Of a stretch of DNA of 64,000 bases, positions 44,125 to 55,000 are shown one piece after another. The notes under the pieces are model-generated. The model saw only the letters and a list, made by a program, of their open reading frames with translations. It ran no database searches and was not told where the DNA came from. The translations under genes were made by a program, and so were the position numbers. This DNA comes from Confluentibacter flavum (GTDB lineage: Bacteria; Bacteroidota; Bacteroidia; Flavobacteriales; Flavobacteriaceae): NCBI RefSeq assembly GCF_002843175.1, contig NZ_PJEO01000028.1, forward strand, positions 1 to 64,000, given 5' to 3'. The stretch's first letter is position 1. Each line of letters begins with the position of its first letter.

Positions 44125-44844
44125 ATGTCAGAGTTACAAATTAACACGACCCAAAATGTAAAAATTAAATTTAACGCTGCAGGAGCTGGGGAACGGTTGT
44201 TGGCATTTATGATTGATATGGCTATTAAAATCGGCTATTTACTTCTAGTAGGAAACATATTCAATGCGTTTCAAAATATGGACCAATGGTCTCAAATAGG
44301 CATCAATACCCTGCTTGGTTTGCCTGTTATGTTTTACACCTTGGTTTTGGAATCTTTTTTACAAGGACAAACCATCGGTAAACGGATTCTTAAAATTCGG
44401 GTTGTAAAAATTGATGGTTACCAAGCCTCCATATCAGATTATTTGGTACGGTGGTTTTTTAGGATCGTGGATATTTATATGATTGGTTTGGGATTTTTTG
44501 TGATGTTGTTCAATAATAAAACACAGCGATTGGGGGATATGGCTGCGGGAACAGCCGTTATAAATTTAAAGGACAATGTTACTATTAACCATACCATTCT
44601 GGAAAATTTAAGGGAAGATTATAAACCAACCTACCTGAACGTTATTAAATTATCCGATAACGATGCTCGTATCATCAAAGAGACCTTCGCCTCTGCCAAA
44701 ACAACTAAAGATTATCAAACCTTAATAAAATTGCGTTCAAAAATCATGGAGGTTACCGATATTAAGGAAATGAAACAAAAAACGGATATGGAGTTTATAG
44801 ACGTGGTTTTAAAGGATTATAATTATTACACGCAGGATATGTGA
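44125..44844 (+). CDS. RDD-family membrane protein
   Basis: A 239-residue protein. AGAGERLLAFMIDMAIKIGYLLLV near 17-40 carries the Arg-Asp signature, and LEGQTIGKRILKIRVVKIDG-like QGQTIGKRILKIRVVKIDGY near 79-98 the second conserved block. About three spans are followed by a soluble C-terminal tail. RDD proteins with the MoxR/SpoIIM set are common in Bacteroidetes. The divergent starts leave almost no room for two separate promoters. Confidence 0.88.
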   Translation: MSELQINTTQNVKIKFNAAGAGERLLAFMIDMAIKIGYLLLVGNIFNAFQNMDQWSQIGINTLLGLPVMFYTLVLESFLQGQTIGKRILKIRVVKIDGYQASISDYLVRWFFRIVDIYMIGLGFFVMLFNNKTQRLGDMAAGTAVINLKDNVTINHTILENLREDYKPTYLNVIKLSDNDARIIKETFASAKTTKDYQTLIKLRSKIMEVTDIKEMKQKTDMEFIDVVLKDYNYYTQDM

Positions 44845-44890
44845 TTTAGTTAAAAGTTAAGAGTTATGAGTTAAAAAAAATAATTTTGCT

Positions 44891-44967
44891 AACATCTAAC
44901 ATCTAACATCTAACATCTAACATCTAACATCTAACATCTAACATCTAACATCTAACATCTAACATCT
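44891..44967. repeat. Heptamer tandem array (11 x AACATCT)
   Basis: Eleven exact head-to-tail copies downstream of the RDD gene, then decaying copies to about 44990. Its reverse complement forms the array at 39554-39588, so the two arrays bracket the MoxR/RDD cluster in opposite orientation. Period 7 without spacers is not a CRISPR array. Confidence 0.9.
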
Positions 44968-44986
44968 AACAGCTAACACCCAACAA

Positions 44987-45697
44987 CTATTCAATAATCT
45001 CTACTTTTCTAATATAGATGTTTTCTAAAGGCCAATCACCATCATCGGTTTCAACAGCAGCAATCTTGTCAATCACATCCATGCCTTTGGTGACTTCACC
45101 AAAAATGGTATAATCACCATCTAAAAAATGTGCACCACCTTGTTGTTGTACAATAAAAAACTCGTAAGGCGATGCTAATTTATAAGGGTTATCAATATCG
45201 CTACTGGGCATAGAAATAACACCTCGGTCGTGTTTGTAGCCTTTTTTAGTATCGGTAGGCAGTAAGTATAGGCCTATTTCATTACGTTTTTTGGCTGTTT
45301 TTTTATCATCACTATTGCCTGCCTGTACTATATAATTATCAATTACTCGGTAAAATTGTGTACCATCAAAATACTGGCGTTTTGTTAAATAGATAAAATT
45401 AGAACGATGGTATTTAGTGTCATTATACAGAAAGATGTCAATATCACCAAAATCGGTGGTGATACGCACTTTATTTTCTTTGTGTTTTTTATCATATTCA
45501 GCAAAAAAAGGCACAGCATTTTTGTCATCTAAAACAGGGAAATTGCTTTCAGGTGCTTTGGTTATATCTTTAATAGGTGTTTTTTTAGAAAGTGTATCTT
45601 TAGTTTCAATAACATTCGTATCCATTTTCTTTTTTGATTGTTTATCTTCACAATTCAGAAATAATATAGAAAAACATAAGAATAAGATAACGCGCAT
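44987..45697 (-). CDS. Cyclophilin-type peptidyl-prolyl isomerase lipoprotein
   Basis: A 236-residue lipoprotein with lipobox LFLNC (Cys16) and a Lys/Thr-rich linker. The cyclophilin core begins near 80: RITTDFGDIDIFLYND, NFIYLTKRQYFDGTQFYRVIDNYIVQAGN, then FFIVQQQGGAHFLDGDYTIFGEVTKGMDVIDKIA. It acts on the periplasmic face as a folding helper. Its start codon is 5 bp from the start codon of the divergent Nudix gene. Confidence 0.9.
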   Translation of the reverse strand: MRVILFLCFSILFLNCEDKQSKKKMDTNVIETKDTLSKKTPIKDITKAPESNFPVLDDKNAVPFFAEYDKKHKENKVRITTDFGDIDIFLYNDTKYHRSNFIYLTKRQYFDGTQFYRVIDNYIVQAGNSDDKKTAKKRNEIGLYLLPTDTKKGYKHDRGVISMPSSDIDNPYKLASPYEFFIVQQQGGAHFLDGDYTIFGEVTKGMDVIDKIAAVETDDGDWPLENIYIRKVEIIE

Positions 45698-45702
45698 AAA
45701 GA

Positions 45703-46344
45703 ATGGATTTTAATGAATTTTTAGGATTATCCTCAAAAATAAAAAATATACAGCTTCCAGCCGAAGGATCCCATCTTAAAATGATCCCACCATCCCGTAA
45801 GGCATTGTTAAACATTCAAAAGGAAGCTATTAATCAAGCTAAAGAAGCAGGTGTTTTGGCATTGTTTTATCCAGATGAATGCAACCAAACAAAATTTATT
45901 TTAATACTAAGAAAGACTTATGAAGGCATTCATTCGGCACAAGTAGGCTTCCCAGGAGGAAAATTAGAAGCTCAGGATACATCTTTAGAAGAAGCAGCCA
46001 TTAGGGAAGCGTTTGAAGAAGTAGGCGTATCAAAAAATTCTATTGAAGTTTTAAGAGCATTAACACAGGTTTACATTGCGCCCAGTAACTTTTATGTGCA
46101 TCCGTTTATTGCAATAACCCCAAAAAAGCCATTATTTAAGCTTCAAGAAGATGAGGTTGAAGCACTTATTGAGGTAGATATACAGCATTTTTTAGATGAT
46201 AACATGGTTATGACCAAACGTGTCAAGGCATCTTATAACATTGATGTTGAAGTTCCTACATTCCTGTTAAACGACTATATTGTTTGGGGAGCAACTGCCA
46301 TGATATTAAGCGAAATAAAAGACTTGCTAAAAGAATTAATCTAG
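45703..46344 (+). CDS. Nudix hydrolase, CoA pyrophosphatase-like
   Basis: A 213-residue NUDT7/YeaB-type protein. The Nudix box is GGKLEAQDTSLEEAAIREAFEEVG near 86-109, preceded by GIHSAQVGFPGG, the coenzyme A pyrophosphatase-type upstream signature. It is divergent from the cyclophilin gene with overlapping start regions and lies 49 bp upstream of the acyltransferase. Confidence 0.88.
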   Translation: MDFNEFLGLSSKIKNIQLPAEGSHLKMIPPSRKALLNIQKEAINQAKEAGVLALFYPDECNQTKFILILRKTYEGIHSAQVGFPGGKLEAQDTSLEEAAIREAFEEVGVSKNSIEVLRALTQVYIAPSNFYVHPFIAITPKKPLFKLQEDEVEALIEVDIQHFLDDNMVMTKRVKASYNIDVEVPTFLLNDYIVWGATAMILSEIKDLLKELI

Positions 46345-46393
46345 TTTATAGATTTATTACCTTTGTAATCTCTAACTAATTGAAGCATGATGC

Positions 46394-47191
46394 ATGGGAT
46401 TATTTAAGCGAAATCCATTCGGACATATACTTTTTGTGAAAAAATGGCTCATACGTATTTTGGGGGTCATGACTCACAGACGCTTTCGTGGGTTTAATGA
46501 ATTGCAAATTGAAGGTTCTGAAATCATAAAAAATTTGCCAGATACCAACGTCCTGTTTATATCGAATCACCAAACCTATTTTGCCGATGTTGTGGCCATG
46601 TTTCATGTATTCAACGCCAGTTTAAGCGGACGAACGGATTCTATAAAAAATGTGGGTTATTTATGGAATCCCAAACTTAACATCTATTATGTTGCTGCCA
46701 AAGAAACCATGAAAGATGGTTTATTACCAAAAATTTTGGCTTATGTGGGATCTATTAGCATCGAACGTACTTGGCGTGCCGAAGGCAAAGACGTGAATAG
46801 ACAAGTTAAAATGAGTGATATTTCCAGCATTGCTAAAGCGTTGGATGATGGTTGGGTCATCACTTTTCCGCAAGGCACAACCACACCTTTTAAACCGATT
46901 AGAAAAGGAACAGCCTTTATTATTAAAAACTACAGACCCATTGTAGTCCCTATTGTTATTGATGGTTTTAGGCGTTCGTTTGATAAAAAGGGTCTTCGGA
47001 TTAAAAAGAAAAATATTCTGCAATCCATGGAGATTAAAGAACCTTTGGTGATTGATTATGATAACGAGACAACCGACGATATCGTTAAAAGAATCGAATA
47101 CGCCATAGAGCAACATCCTTCCTTTTTAAAAGTGATTTCACAAGAAGAAGTAGAAGCCCAAGAAGCTTTGAACAAACTTCGTGAGTGGTAG
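46394..47191 (+). CDS. 1-acyl-sn-glycerol-3-phosphate acyltransferase-family protein
   Basis: A 265-residue PlsC-family protein that transfers an acyl group to lysophosphatidate. NHQTYFAD near 55-62 is the catalytic HX4D motif, and TFPQGTTTPFKPIRKGTAFI near 157-176 the substrate-binding FPQGT block. It probably sits at the inner membrane. The stop is followed by a short gap and then the second fucosidase gene. Confidence 0.87.
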   Translation: MGLFKRNPFGHILFVKKWLIRILGVMTHRRFRGFNELQIEGSEIIKNLPDTNVLFISNHQTYFADVVAMFHVFNASLSGRTDSIKNVGYLWNPKLNIYYVAAKETMKDGLLPKILAYVGSISIERTWRAEGKDVNRQVKMSDISSIAKALDDGWVITFPQGTTTPFKPIRKGTAFIIKNYRPIVVPIVIDGFRRSFDKKGLRIKKKNILQSMEIKEPLVIDYDNETTDDIVKRIEYAIEQHPSFLKVISQEEVEAQEALNKLREW

Positions 47192-47386
47192 AAAATTTTC
47201 TCAAATATTTTTGTTATTTATAGAGTATGCCAATCGCATTTTGTTCAGAATATACAAGATGATGGTGTTCGGCATTTTTATAGTATTGAGTAAAAAAAAA
47301 TCTAAGAATATCAATTAATTAAATTTATTTTGAAAACAGTTAACTTTGCTCTAACAGATATTCTATACCAACTAAAACCAGTTAAA

Positions 47387-48934
47387 ATGATCAATAAAAT
47401 AAATCGGGGAATTTTGATGCTATGCGTATTAATAGCTTTTATATCTTGTAAGAATAAATCTCAACCTCAATCAGAAACGTCTAATGAAACACCTAAATAT
47501 GAAGAAACTTGGGAATCGCTTGCAACCAACGATCGGGAACCAGAATGGTTTAAAGATGCCAAGTTCGGTATTTATTTTCATTGGGGACTTTATAGCGTTC
47601 CAGCGTTTGACAATGAATGGTATCCAAGATGGATGTATGTGTCTGGAAGAACAGAATGGGGAGGAAAGATATTTGAACACCAACAAAAAACATATGGATC
47701 TTTATCGGAATTCAACTATCACGATTTTATCCCCATGTTCACGGCAGAACATTTTGATGCCAAAGAATGGGCAGATTTATTTAAAAAATCGGGTGCTAAA
47801 TTTGCAGGGCCGGTAGCGCAACACCATGACGGATTTGCTATGTGGGGCAGTAAGGTGAACCCTTGGAACGCTAAGGATATGGGACCCAAAAAAGATATTT
47901 TAGGTGAATTGTATGTCGAACTTAAAAAGAACGACATGAAAACTATAGCGACCTTCCACCATGCCAAACTGCTTCAACGTTATGCACAAGATACATTGCA
48001 ATGGGCAAAGAATTCGTCTGACCCTGGTTTTGACAGCCATTATCCATACCATCCAGATTATATCACTTCGACTACCGACCCAAAACTTAGAAAGTTTTAT
48101 GGAAACATGCCCGCCAATGAGTTTCATGATTATTGGTTAAATCAAGTGAATGAGGTAGTAGATAACTATGCACCAGACATTATTTGGTTTGATTCTTGGC
48201 TAGATAAAATTCCAGAAAATTACCGTCAAAAAATGGTAGCACACCATTTCAACACAGCCGTTTCTAGAGGTCAAAAACCCATTGCTGCCTATAAACAGGA
48301 AGATTTACCTGCAAATGTTGGGATGTTGGATATCGAGCAAGGTGGAAAAACTGGTCTTTCTGACGATTATTGGCTTACGGATATTACTATAAGTAACTAT
48401 AGTTGGAGTTATATTTCCGGACAAACCTATAAAAAACCAGATTTGGTTATTAGAAATATGATTGATGTTTGGAGCAAGAGAGGTGTAGTATTACTAAATA
48501 TTTCCCCAAAAGCAAATGGCACCATATTAGATGAGCAAAGGCAGGTATTGTTGACTATTGGTGAATGGATTGACAAGTATCAGGAAGCTGTGTATGAAAC
48601 CAGAGCTTATACCACGTTTGGTTATGGTGAAGCAGCATTTGAAAAGGGTGAATTTGGCGGACAATCTGCTACGATGGCATATAATGAAAAAGATATTCGT
48701 TTTATGCTATCTAAAGATAATAAGCATTTGTATATTTTCTCCTTGGGACTTCCTAAAGCTGATTCAAATATCGAAATCCGAACACCTATAAGATCCAAAA
48801 TCAAAAAGGTGTCCCTTGTTGGTAGTGGGGTAGATTTAAAATGGTCCGTTACCAATAATAAATTAACATTTACAACACCAAGTTCATCACAAATGGATGC
48901 CATAGCGACCGTGTTTAAGGTGGATTTTGAATAA
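47387..48934 (+). CDS. GH29 alpha-L-fucosidase lipoprotein
   Basis: An approximately 515-residue fucosidase. The frame opens at a TTG at 47330, but M20 (47387, MINKINRGILMLCVLIAFISC) starts a lipoprotein signal with Cys at the lipobox LIAFISC. GH29 blocks: KFGIYFHWGLYSVPAFDNEWYPRWMY, AGPVAQHHDGFAMWGSKVNPWN and DIIWFDSWLDKIPENY with the nucleophile Asp. It is longer than the gene at 20168 and carries an Ig-like C-terminal part. It is surface-anchored by inference. Confidence 0.9.
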   Translation: MINKINRGILMLCVLIAFISCKNKSQPQSETSNETPKYEETWESLATNDREPEWFKDAKFGIYFHWGLYSVPAFDNEWYPRWMYVSGRTEWGGKIFEHQQKTYGSLSEFNYHDFIPMFTAEHFDAKEWADLFKKSGAKFAGPVAQHHDGFAMWGSKVNPWNAKDMGPKKDILGELYVELKKNDMKTIATFHHAKLLQRYAQDTLQWAKNSSDPGFDSHYPYHPDYITSTTDPKLRKFYGNMPANEFHDYWLNQVNEVVDNYAPDIIWFDSWLDKIPENYRQKMVAHHFNTAVSRGQKPIAAYKQEDLPANVGMLDIEQGGKTGLSDDYWLTDITISNYSWSYISGQTYKKPDLVIRNMIDVWSKRGVVLLNISPKANGTILDEQRQVLLTIGEWIDKYQEAVYETRAYTTFGYGEAAFEKGEFGGQSATMAYNEKDIRFMLSKDNKHLYIFSLGLPKADSNIEIRTPIRSKIKKVSLVGSGVDLKWSVTNNKLTFTTPSSSQMDAIATVFKVDFE

Positions 48935-49236
48935 AACACGTTTAAATCACTACACCGCTACCACTTGCTTCTAGCTAATGGTATTGGGTTTGAGTGTTGA
49001 GAGCATACGACTTCATCAAATTTCAGTCCGTTTTTTTACGAGATATTAAAAGAATTATGGTAAAAATAGTAATTAGGTAATACTGTTCATGGGCTAGACT
49101 AGGTTTTAAAAAAATAACCTATTTTTATTCAAATCCGACTAAAATAAAGATTTTCCAAATATAATTTGTTACCAGAAGTCACTTTTAGTATCTGGCTTTT
49201 TTTAATATTTTAATTCAATTTATACCTCTAAAATAT
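48935..49236. other. Intergenic region between fucosidase and glucosidase genes
   Basis: 302 bp, AT-rich. No ORF, terminator hairpin or clear -7 box stands out. Confidence 0.5.
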
Positions 49237-51864
49237 ATGATTCAGAAAGGTGCTGAGGCAGAAAGACTAGCCGTACCCGATACATACAAGTACTGGAAAA
49301 AATGGGGCCCTTATTTAGCCGAAAGACAATGGGGAACAGTTCGCGAGGATTACAGTGAGCACGGAACAGCTTGGGAATTTGTAGACCATGAAAAGGCCCG
49401 TAGTAATGCTTATAGATGGGGTGAAGAGGGTATTGCAGGGTTTTGCGATTCACGGGAAATATTGTGTTTGGCTCCCGCATTTTGGAATGGAAAGGATGCC
49501 ATTTTGAAGGAACGTTTGTTCGGATTGACCAACAATCAAGGAAACCATGGTGAAGATGTGAAGGAGCTCTATTTCCATCAAGTATCGTCGCCCACACATT
49601 CATATTGTAAATACCTGTATAAATATCCCCAAAATGAATTTCCATATACCGATTTGGTAAGTGGCAATCAGCGTGGGCGGGATCAATTTGAATATGAATT
49701 ATTGGATACAGGTAGCTTTAAAAATAAGGCTTATTTTGATTGCTTTATAGAATATGCCAAGGCCGATGTAGATGATATCCTTATGCAGATCACCGTGGTA
49801 AACAGAGGCGAAAAAGCGGCGGAAATCCATGTATTGCCTCATCTTTGGTTTCGTAATTTTTGGAAACATAACAAGCGGCACGCCCGCCCCAATATGACAT
49901 CCATTTCAAGTACAGTGGTGCAATCCAGAAGTACCAGAAATGGTCGATATTTTTTATATCACGAAGACGGGGAGCAATTATTTTGTGAAAATGAAACAAA
50001 CAACAAGCGCATTTATAATTACCCGAATGAAGTGGATTATGTTAAAGATGGCATTAACGACCACGTCATAGATGGGAAACCGACTGTAAACCCAGAAAAA
50101 AATGGTTCGAAATTCGCCATTTGGCAGCGTTTTAAACTAAAAGCGGGTGAAGAAAGAATTGTAAAAGTACGTCTTAGTAAAAATAAAGTAGAACAGCCGT
50201 GGGCAGATTTTGATGCTGTATTTCACCAAAGAATCACCGAATGCGAGCAGTTTTATAACGAAACCATAAAAAGCGATATTCCTGAAACACATCAAGCCAT
50301 TGCAAAAAGTGCCTTTTCGGGGTTGTTGTGGACCAAGCAGTTCTATTATAACGATGTATTTAAATGGCTCTTTGGCGGTCCTGGAGAACCCACTCCAACT
50401 CGAGCAAACATGCGAAATAACAATTGGCAGCACCTTACCAATAGGCATGTTATTTCCATGCCCGATAAATGGGAGTATCCGTGGTATGCCGCGTGGGATT
50501 TAGCCTTTCACATGGCATCATTTGTAGAGATAGATCCTTTTTTTGCCAAAGAACAATTGTTATTGGTACTGCAGGAAAGTTATATGCATCCTAACGGACA
50601 GATTCCAGCCTACGAGTGGAATTTTAGCGATGTAAATCCGCCTGTGCATTCTTGGGCAGTTTGGAGCGTTTACGAAAAAGATAAAAACTACACAGGAAAT
50701 GGGGACATCCCGTTTTTAGAAAAAGCATTCCAAAAACTACTGATTAATTTCACATGGTGGGTCAACCAAAAAGATAAAAGTGGTACCGATCTTTTTGAAG
50801 GTGGTTTTTTGGGCTTGGATAATATTGGGGTGTTCGATCGTAACCACATGCCTCCCGGTATTAAACGCATGCAGCAGGCCGATGCTACCAGTTGGATGGC
50901 CATGTTTACCCTCAATATGCTGCGCATGTCGTTAGAGCTATCCAAAACCAATAAAATTTACGAAGAATCCGCTGCCAAGTTTTTTAGGCATTTTTTAAAC
51001 ATCGCTTGGGCGATGCACCACATTGGGAAAAAGGATATTTCCCTTTGGGATGACGAAGATAATTTTTATTACGATGTAGTAGAAATGGCAACCGGTGCTA
51101 CCGATCGTTTGCGGGTGCGTTCTTTGGTTGGTGTTATTCCTATGTTTGCTGTTGAAATCATTCACAAAGACCTTTTTGAGGAACTAAAGAAATTTAGGAT
51201 TAGAGCGAATGAAATTATACGAACCCGCCCAGACTTGGCCTCGTTAATTTCAAATTTAGACAATGCGAATACCGAAGGTAATTATCTGTTCTCCATTATG
51301 CGCGGGTTTAGGTTGGAACATTTATTAAAACGCTTGCTGGATGAAGACGAATTCCTGTCCGATTACGGTATTCGTTCCCTGTCCAAGTACCACGAAAAAC
51401 ATCCGTTTGTGTTTGAACATCATGGAAGCCATCAAATTCAATATGAGCCTGGAGAGAGCCGTTCCAACATGTTTGGTGGTAATTCCAACTGGCGTGGCCC
51501 TATTTGGTTGCCAATTAATTATATGATTATTCAGTCCTTACGCAAGTATTACACTTTTTATGGTGATGCCTATACATACGAATTTCCTACGGATTCTGGG
51601 CATAAACTTAATTTAAAGGATATTGCCAATCAGCTTACTAAACGCTTGATAAAACTGTTTGAAGCCAATGCCGATGGCAAATTTCAATATCATGCAGACG
51701 ACCCCGACCATATGTTTTCAAAAGATGAACATTTCAAAAATTTACATCTGTTTTATGAGTTTTTTGATGGCGACACGGGCAAAGGCTTGGGCGCATCGCA
51801 CCAAACAGGTTGGACAGCTCTTATAGCCAATTTAATTATGGAAATGGAAGACAGTAACACATAG
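49237..51864 (+). CDS. GH63-type glucosidase
   Basis: An 875-residue cytoplasmic protein (no signal peptide) of the MGH1/YgjK-like glucosidase group. The N-terminal beta-rich part (YLAERQWGTVREDYSEHGTAWEFVDHEKARSNAYRWGEEGIAGF) leads into an (alpha/alpha)6 catalytic domain. There WYAAWDLAFHMASFVEID, ANGQIPAYEWNFSDVNPPVHSWA-like HPNGQIPAYEWNFSDVNPP and the C-terminal NSNWRGPIWLPINYMIIQSL are characteristic. Likely substrates are alpha-glucosides such as oligosaccharides or compatible solutes. It follows the fucosidase, suggesting a carbohydrate region but not a SusCD locus. Confidence 0.85.
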   Translation: MIQKGAEAERLAVPDTYKYWKKWGPYLAERQWGTVREDYSEHGTAWEFVDHEKARSNAYRWGEEGIAGFCDSREILCLAPAFWNGKDAILKERLFGLTNNQGNHGEDVKELYFHQVSSPTHSYCKYLYKYPQNEFPYTDLVSGNQRGRDQFEYELLDTGSFKNKAYFDCFIEYAKADVDDILMQITVVNRGEKAAEIHVLPHLWFRNFWKHNKRHARPNMTSISSTVVQSRSTRNGRYFLYHEDGEQLFCENETNNKRIYNYPNEVDYVKDGINDHVIDGKPTVNPEKNGSKFAIWQRFKLKAGEERIVKVRLSKNKVEQPWADFDAVFHQRITECEQFYNETIKSDIPETHQAIAKSAFSGLLWTKQFYYNDVFKWLFGGPGEPTPTRANMRNNNWQHLTNRHVISMPDKWEYPWYAAWDLAFHMASFVEIDPFFAKEQLLLVLQESYMHPNGQIPAYEWNFSDVNPPVHSWAVWSVYEKDKNYTGNGDIPFLEKAFQKLLINFTWWVNQKDKSGTDLFEGGFLGLDNIGVFDRNHMPPGIKRMQQADATSWMAMFTLNMLRMSLELSKTNKIYEESAAKFFRHFLNIAWAMHHIGKKDISLWDDEDNFYYDVVEMATGATDRLRVRSLVGVIPMFAVEIIHKDLFEELKKFRIRANEIIRTRPDLASLISNLDNANTEGNYLFSIMRGFRLEHLLKRLLDEDEFLSDYGIRSLSKYHEKHPFVFEHHGSHQIQYEPGESRSNMFGGNSNWRGPIWLPINYMIIQSLRKYYTFYGDAYTYEFPTDSGHKLNLKDIANQLTKRLIKLFEANADGKFQYHADDPDHMFSKDEHFKNLHLFYEFFDGDTGKGLGASHQTGWTALIANLIMEMEDSNT

Positions 51865-52002
51865 TAAGCTCTTGGTTATCAAAAAAAAAGAATTTTTGAA
51901 AAGCTTTGTCTGCTAAATTCTAGTTTTGACGAATATACTTAATTAAATTTTTTTTAATCCTAAAAAAGATTTAGTTTCAATCTCATTTTTTTTGGTTAAT
52001 AA

Positions 52003-55000
52003 ATGAAAAGAAACCTGTGTTGTCTTTTTTTTGCTTTCATAATACATTCGACTGTTTTTTCGCAATGGGTTCAAACTAATGGTCCAATTGGAGCTTATAC
52101 AAACCAAATAGTTAAGTCTGGCGCCTTTTTAATTTTAAATGCTGGCAATGGTGGCATATTTAGGTCATCTAACAATGGGGCTTCATGGGAATGGAGTGGG
52201 TGGGGTTTACCTTGTAATGAACAGGTCCTCGCTTTGGCAGAATACAATAGTACTTTATATGCTTCAATTTCTAGAAGCGGTATATTTTTTTCTACGGATA
52301 ATGGTGCTTCTTGGAGACCTATTAATACTGGTATACAAGATAAAACATTCTATTCCTTATTTGTGGATAGAATAAATCTTTTTGCGGGAAATTCTCAAGG
52401 TGGGATGTATTATTCTGGGGATAATGGTACCACTTGGTTTGATAGAAGTGTAGGCGTTACTGATATGGGTTTTACAAGTTTTTTGTATTTCAATTCTAAG
52501 CTTTATGCAGGAGGGCGTTCATCTACTCTTTCCCCATCTCGTGCGCTATTTGAAACGTCTGATAACGGCGTTACATGGAAACCTATAATCATTCCGGGTA
52601 TTGGACCTAATGGCGTGCAATCCATGGTCGTAAAAGACGGGCTGTTTTATGTAGCTAATGATGATACCGTTTTTATTTCAAGTGATGGCGTTATCTGGAA
52701 TTCTACATCGGTTAATACAAATGCGTCCATTGTAAGTATGGGTGTAACAGGCAATTCAGTTTATCTAACAACTTCCGCAGGAAGATATTATGTATCCCCA
52801 GATAATGGAGTCAATTGGAATTTGGTACAAAACACGTCTACTAATGCCTTTGCTAATCAAGTGTTTTTTTCAAATGGTAAAATTATTATGAGCACCAATC
52901 AAGGACTGTATGAGTCCTTTGATTCTGGGGCTACTTGGCAACTCAATAATACAGGAATTACTGGTTTGCAAATAGAATCTTTTGGAGAGAATAGTAACTA
53001 TATATTTAGTGGTACAAATGATCAAGGCGTTTTTAGATCGTCTGATGGTGGACTCAATTGGGAGTTAATCAATACGGGTATAAATACTTTTAATTCCTTA
53101 CATGTTACAAGCATTATTAATGTTAATGACGATATGTATTTGGGGACAGGTGACGGTGTTTACAAATCCACAAACAATGGAAATAGTTGGGATTTTATAT
53201 TTAACCCTGGAGTAAATATTTCAACTCATGCTTTAGACTATGATAATGGTGTGCTTGTAACAGGAGCTAGCGGCACTGGGATTTATATTTCTAATGATTT
53301 TGGCGTGACTTGGACTTTAGCGTCAACAAATGGAATTAATACTGGTGCAGATTATGAAAGCATCGAAATTATTGGAAATACCATTATAGTAAGTACAAAT
53401 AATAGCGAACTGTTTATTTCTGAGAATCTAGGTGCCAGTTGGAACAACAGATCCATTCCGGGAGGTTTTTCAACAACTTCAGATTTGCAATTAATTAATA
53501 ATAAATTATATGCAGCCACTAGCAGAGGGTTGTTTGTAAGTGATAACCTTGGAGTTAGCTGGAGTTTGTATCATACAGATATAAAAATAATTAATGATAT
53601 TGCGATTGATGGAGACAAAATATATGCTGCAACAAGTACAGGAGTCTATGTTACTAACCAAGCCCTAGGGGAATGGTATCCTTTATGTGAAGGTTTGGGA
53701 ATTCAATATACAAATGAAATCTACATTAAGGACAATGTATTATTGGCAGGAACTTTTACATCTAGTGTATGGAGACGTTTTAAAATTCTAGGAGGATTAC
53801 CCCCTGAAGAGGACGAACGTACCATTGGTATTGATGATCTGGTTTTATGTCCTGATATCGCTGAGGTCAATTTAGCCTCATACGTTGGTTTGCCGACTAG
53901 CGCTAGAGGAGCATGGATGCCAAGTTTGTCAAAGAATGGTTTTTTCTCTCCGGGTTTAGATGCAGAAGGAACTTATAAGTTTGTTTATGAAAATGATTTA
54001 TGTGGATGTGAAGCGTATGTGAAAGTAAACATTTCTTTGGAAGGACTTTTTGCAGGTAACGATAATGATATGACTTTGTGTACTGTAAGTGACCCAGTCG
54101 ATTTATTTGAAAGACTTGGGCCATATGCAGATGAAGGAGGTGTTTGGAGTCCAGCTCTTGCAAGTGGAACTGGGGTTTTCGATCCGAAAATTGATGTTCA
54201 GGGCATATATACATACACTGTTACAAATAATGGTTGTCCAAACGATTTTTCAGAAGTAAATGTAACTGTTTCAGATAACGTTGATGTGGGTATTGGTGGG
54301 GACTTTGTTCTTTGTTATTCAAGTACACCAATAAACTTATTTACACTATTAGGAGGAACGCCAGATGTTGGAGGAGAATGGATTCCGAAATTATCTGGTG
54401 GCATAGATTTATTCAATCCAGCCATAGAAAAATCTGGAACCTATGCTTATTATTTTCCTGATTCAGAATGCTCAAATGACAAAGCAGAGATACGAATTAC
54501 TCTGGTAACAAAGGCAAATTCTGGGATAAGTAATGGAGCTGTTCAAGTTTGTATAAATAGTGGGGGTGTAGATTTATTTAACGCACTAGGTGCAAGCCCA
54601 GATAGTGGAGGTTCCTGGAGCCCCTCACTGGCTAGTGGCACTGGTTTTTTCAATCCTAAAATAGATGCACCCGGATTGTATACGTATACTGTTGAAAATG
54701 ATTGTGGAACAGATATAGCCAATATAGAAGTTTCAATTTATGAATCCATTAAAATGGATAACTATTCCATTTCTATTGAAGCATCCGAAAACAACAGAAA
54801 TACGGTCACCCTAGATGTTGATTCAACCTTGCAATATGAATTTTCATTAGATGGCATACATTTTCAAAGAGAGCCTGTTTTTTACAATGTTTCAGGTGGT
54901 GCATATACTGTTATGGGAAGAGAAATAGCTGGGTGTAGATATTTTGAAGAAAAACTATTGCTTGTAGGTTATGCAAGCTTTTTTACTCCAAATGGAGATG

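Noticed and set aside
44891-44967. Possible CRISPR-like array
   Set aside because: Units are 7 bp with no spacers, and no cas genes are nearby.
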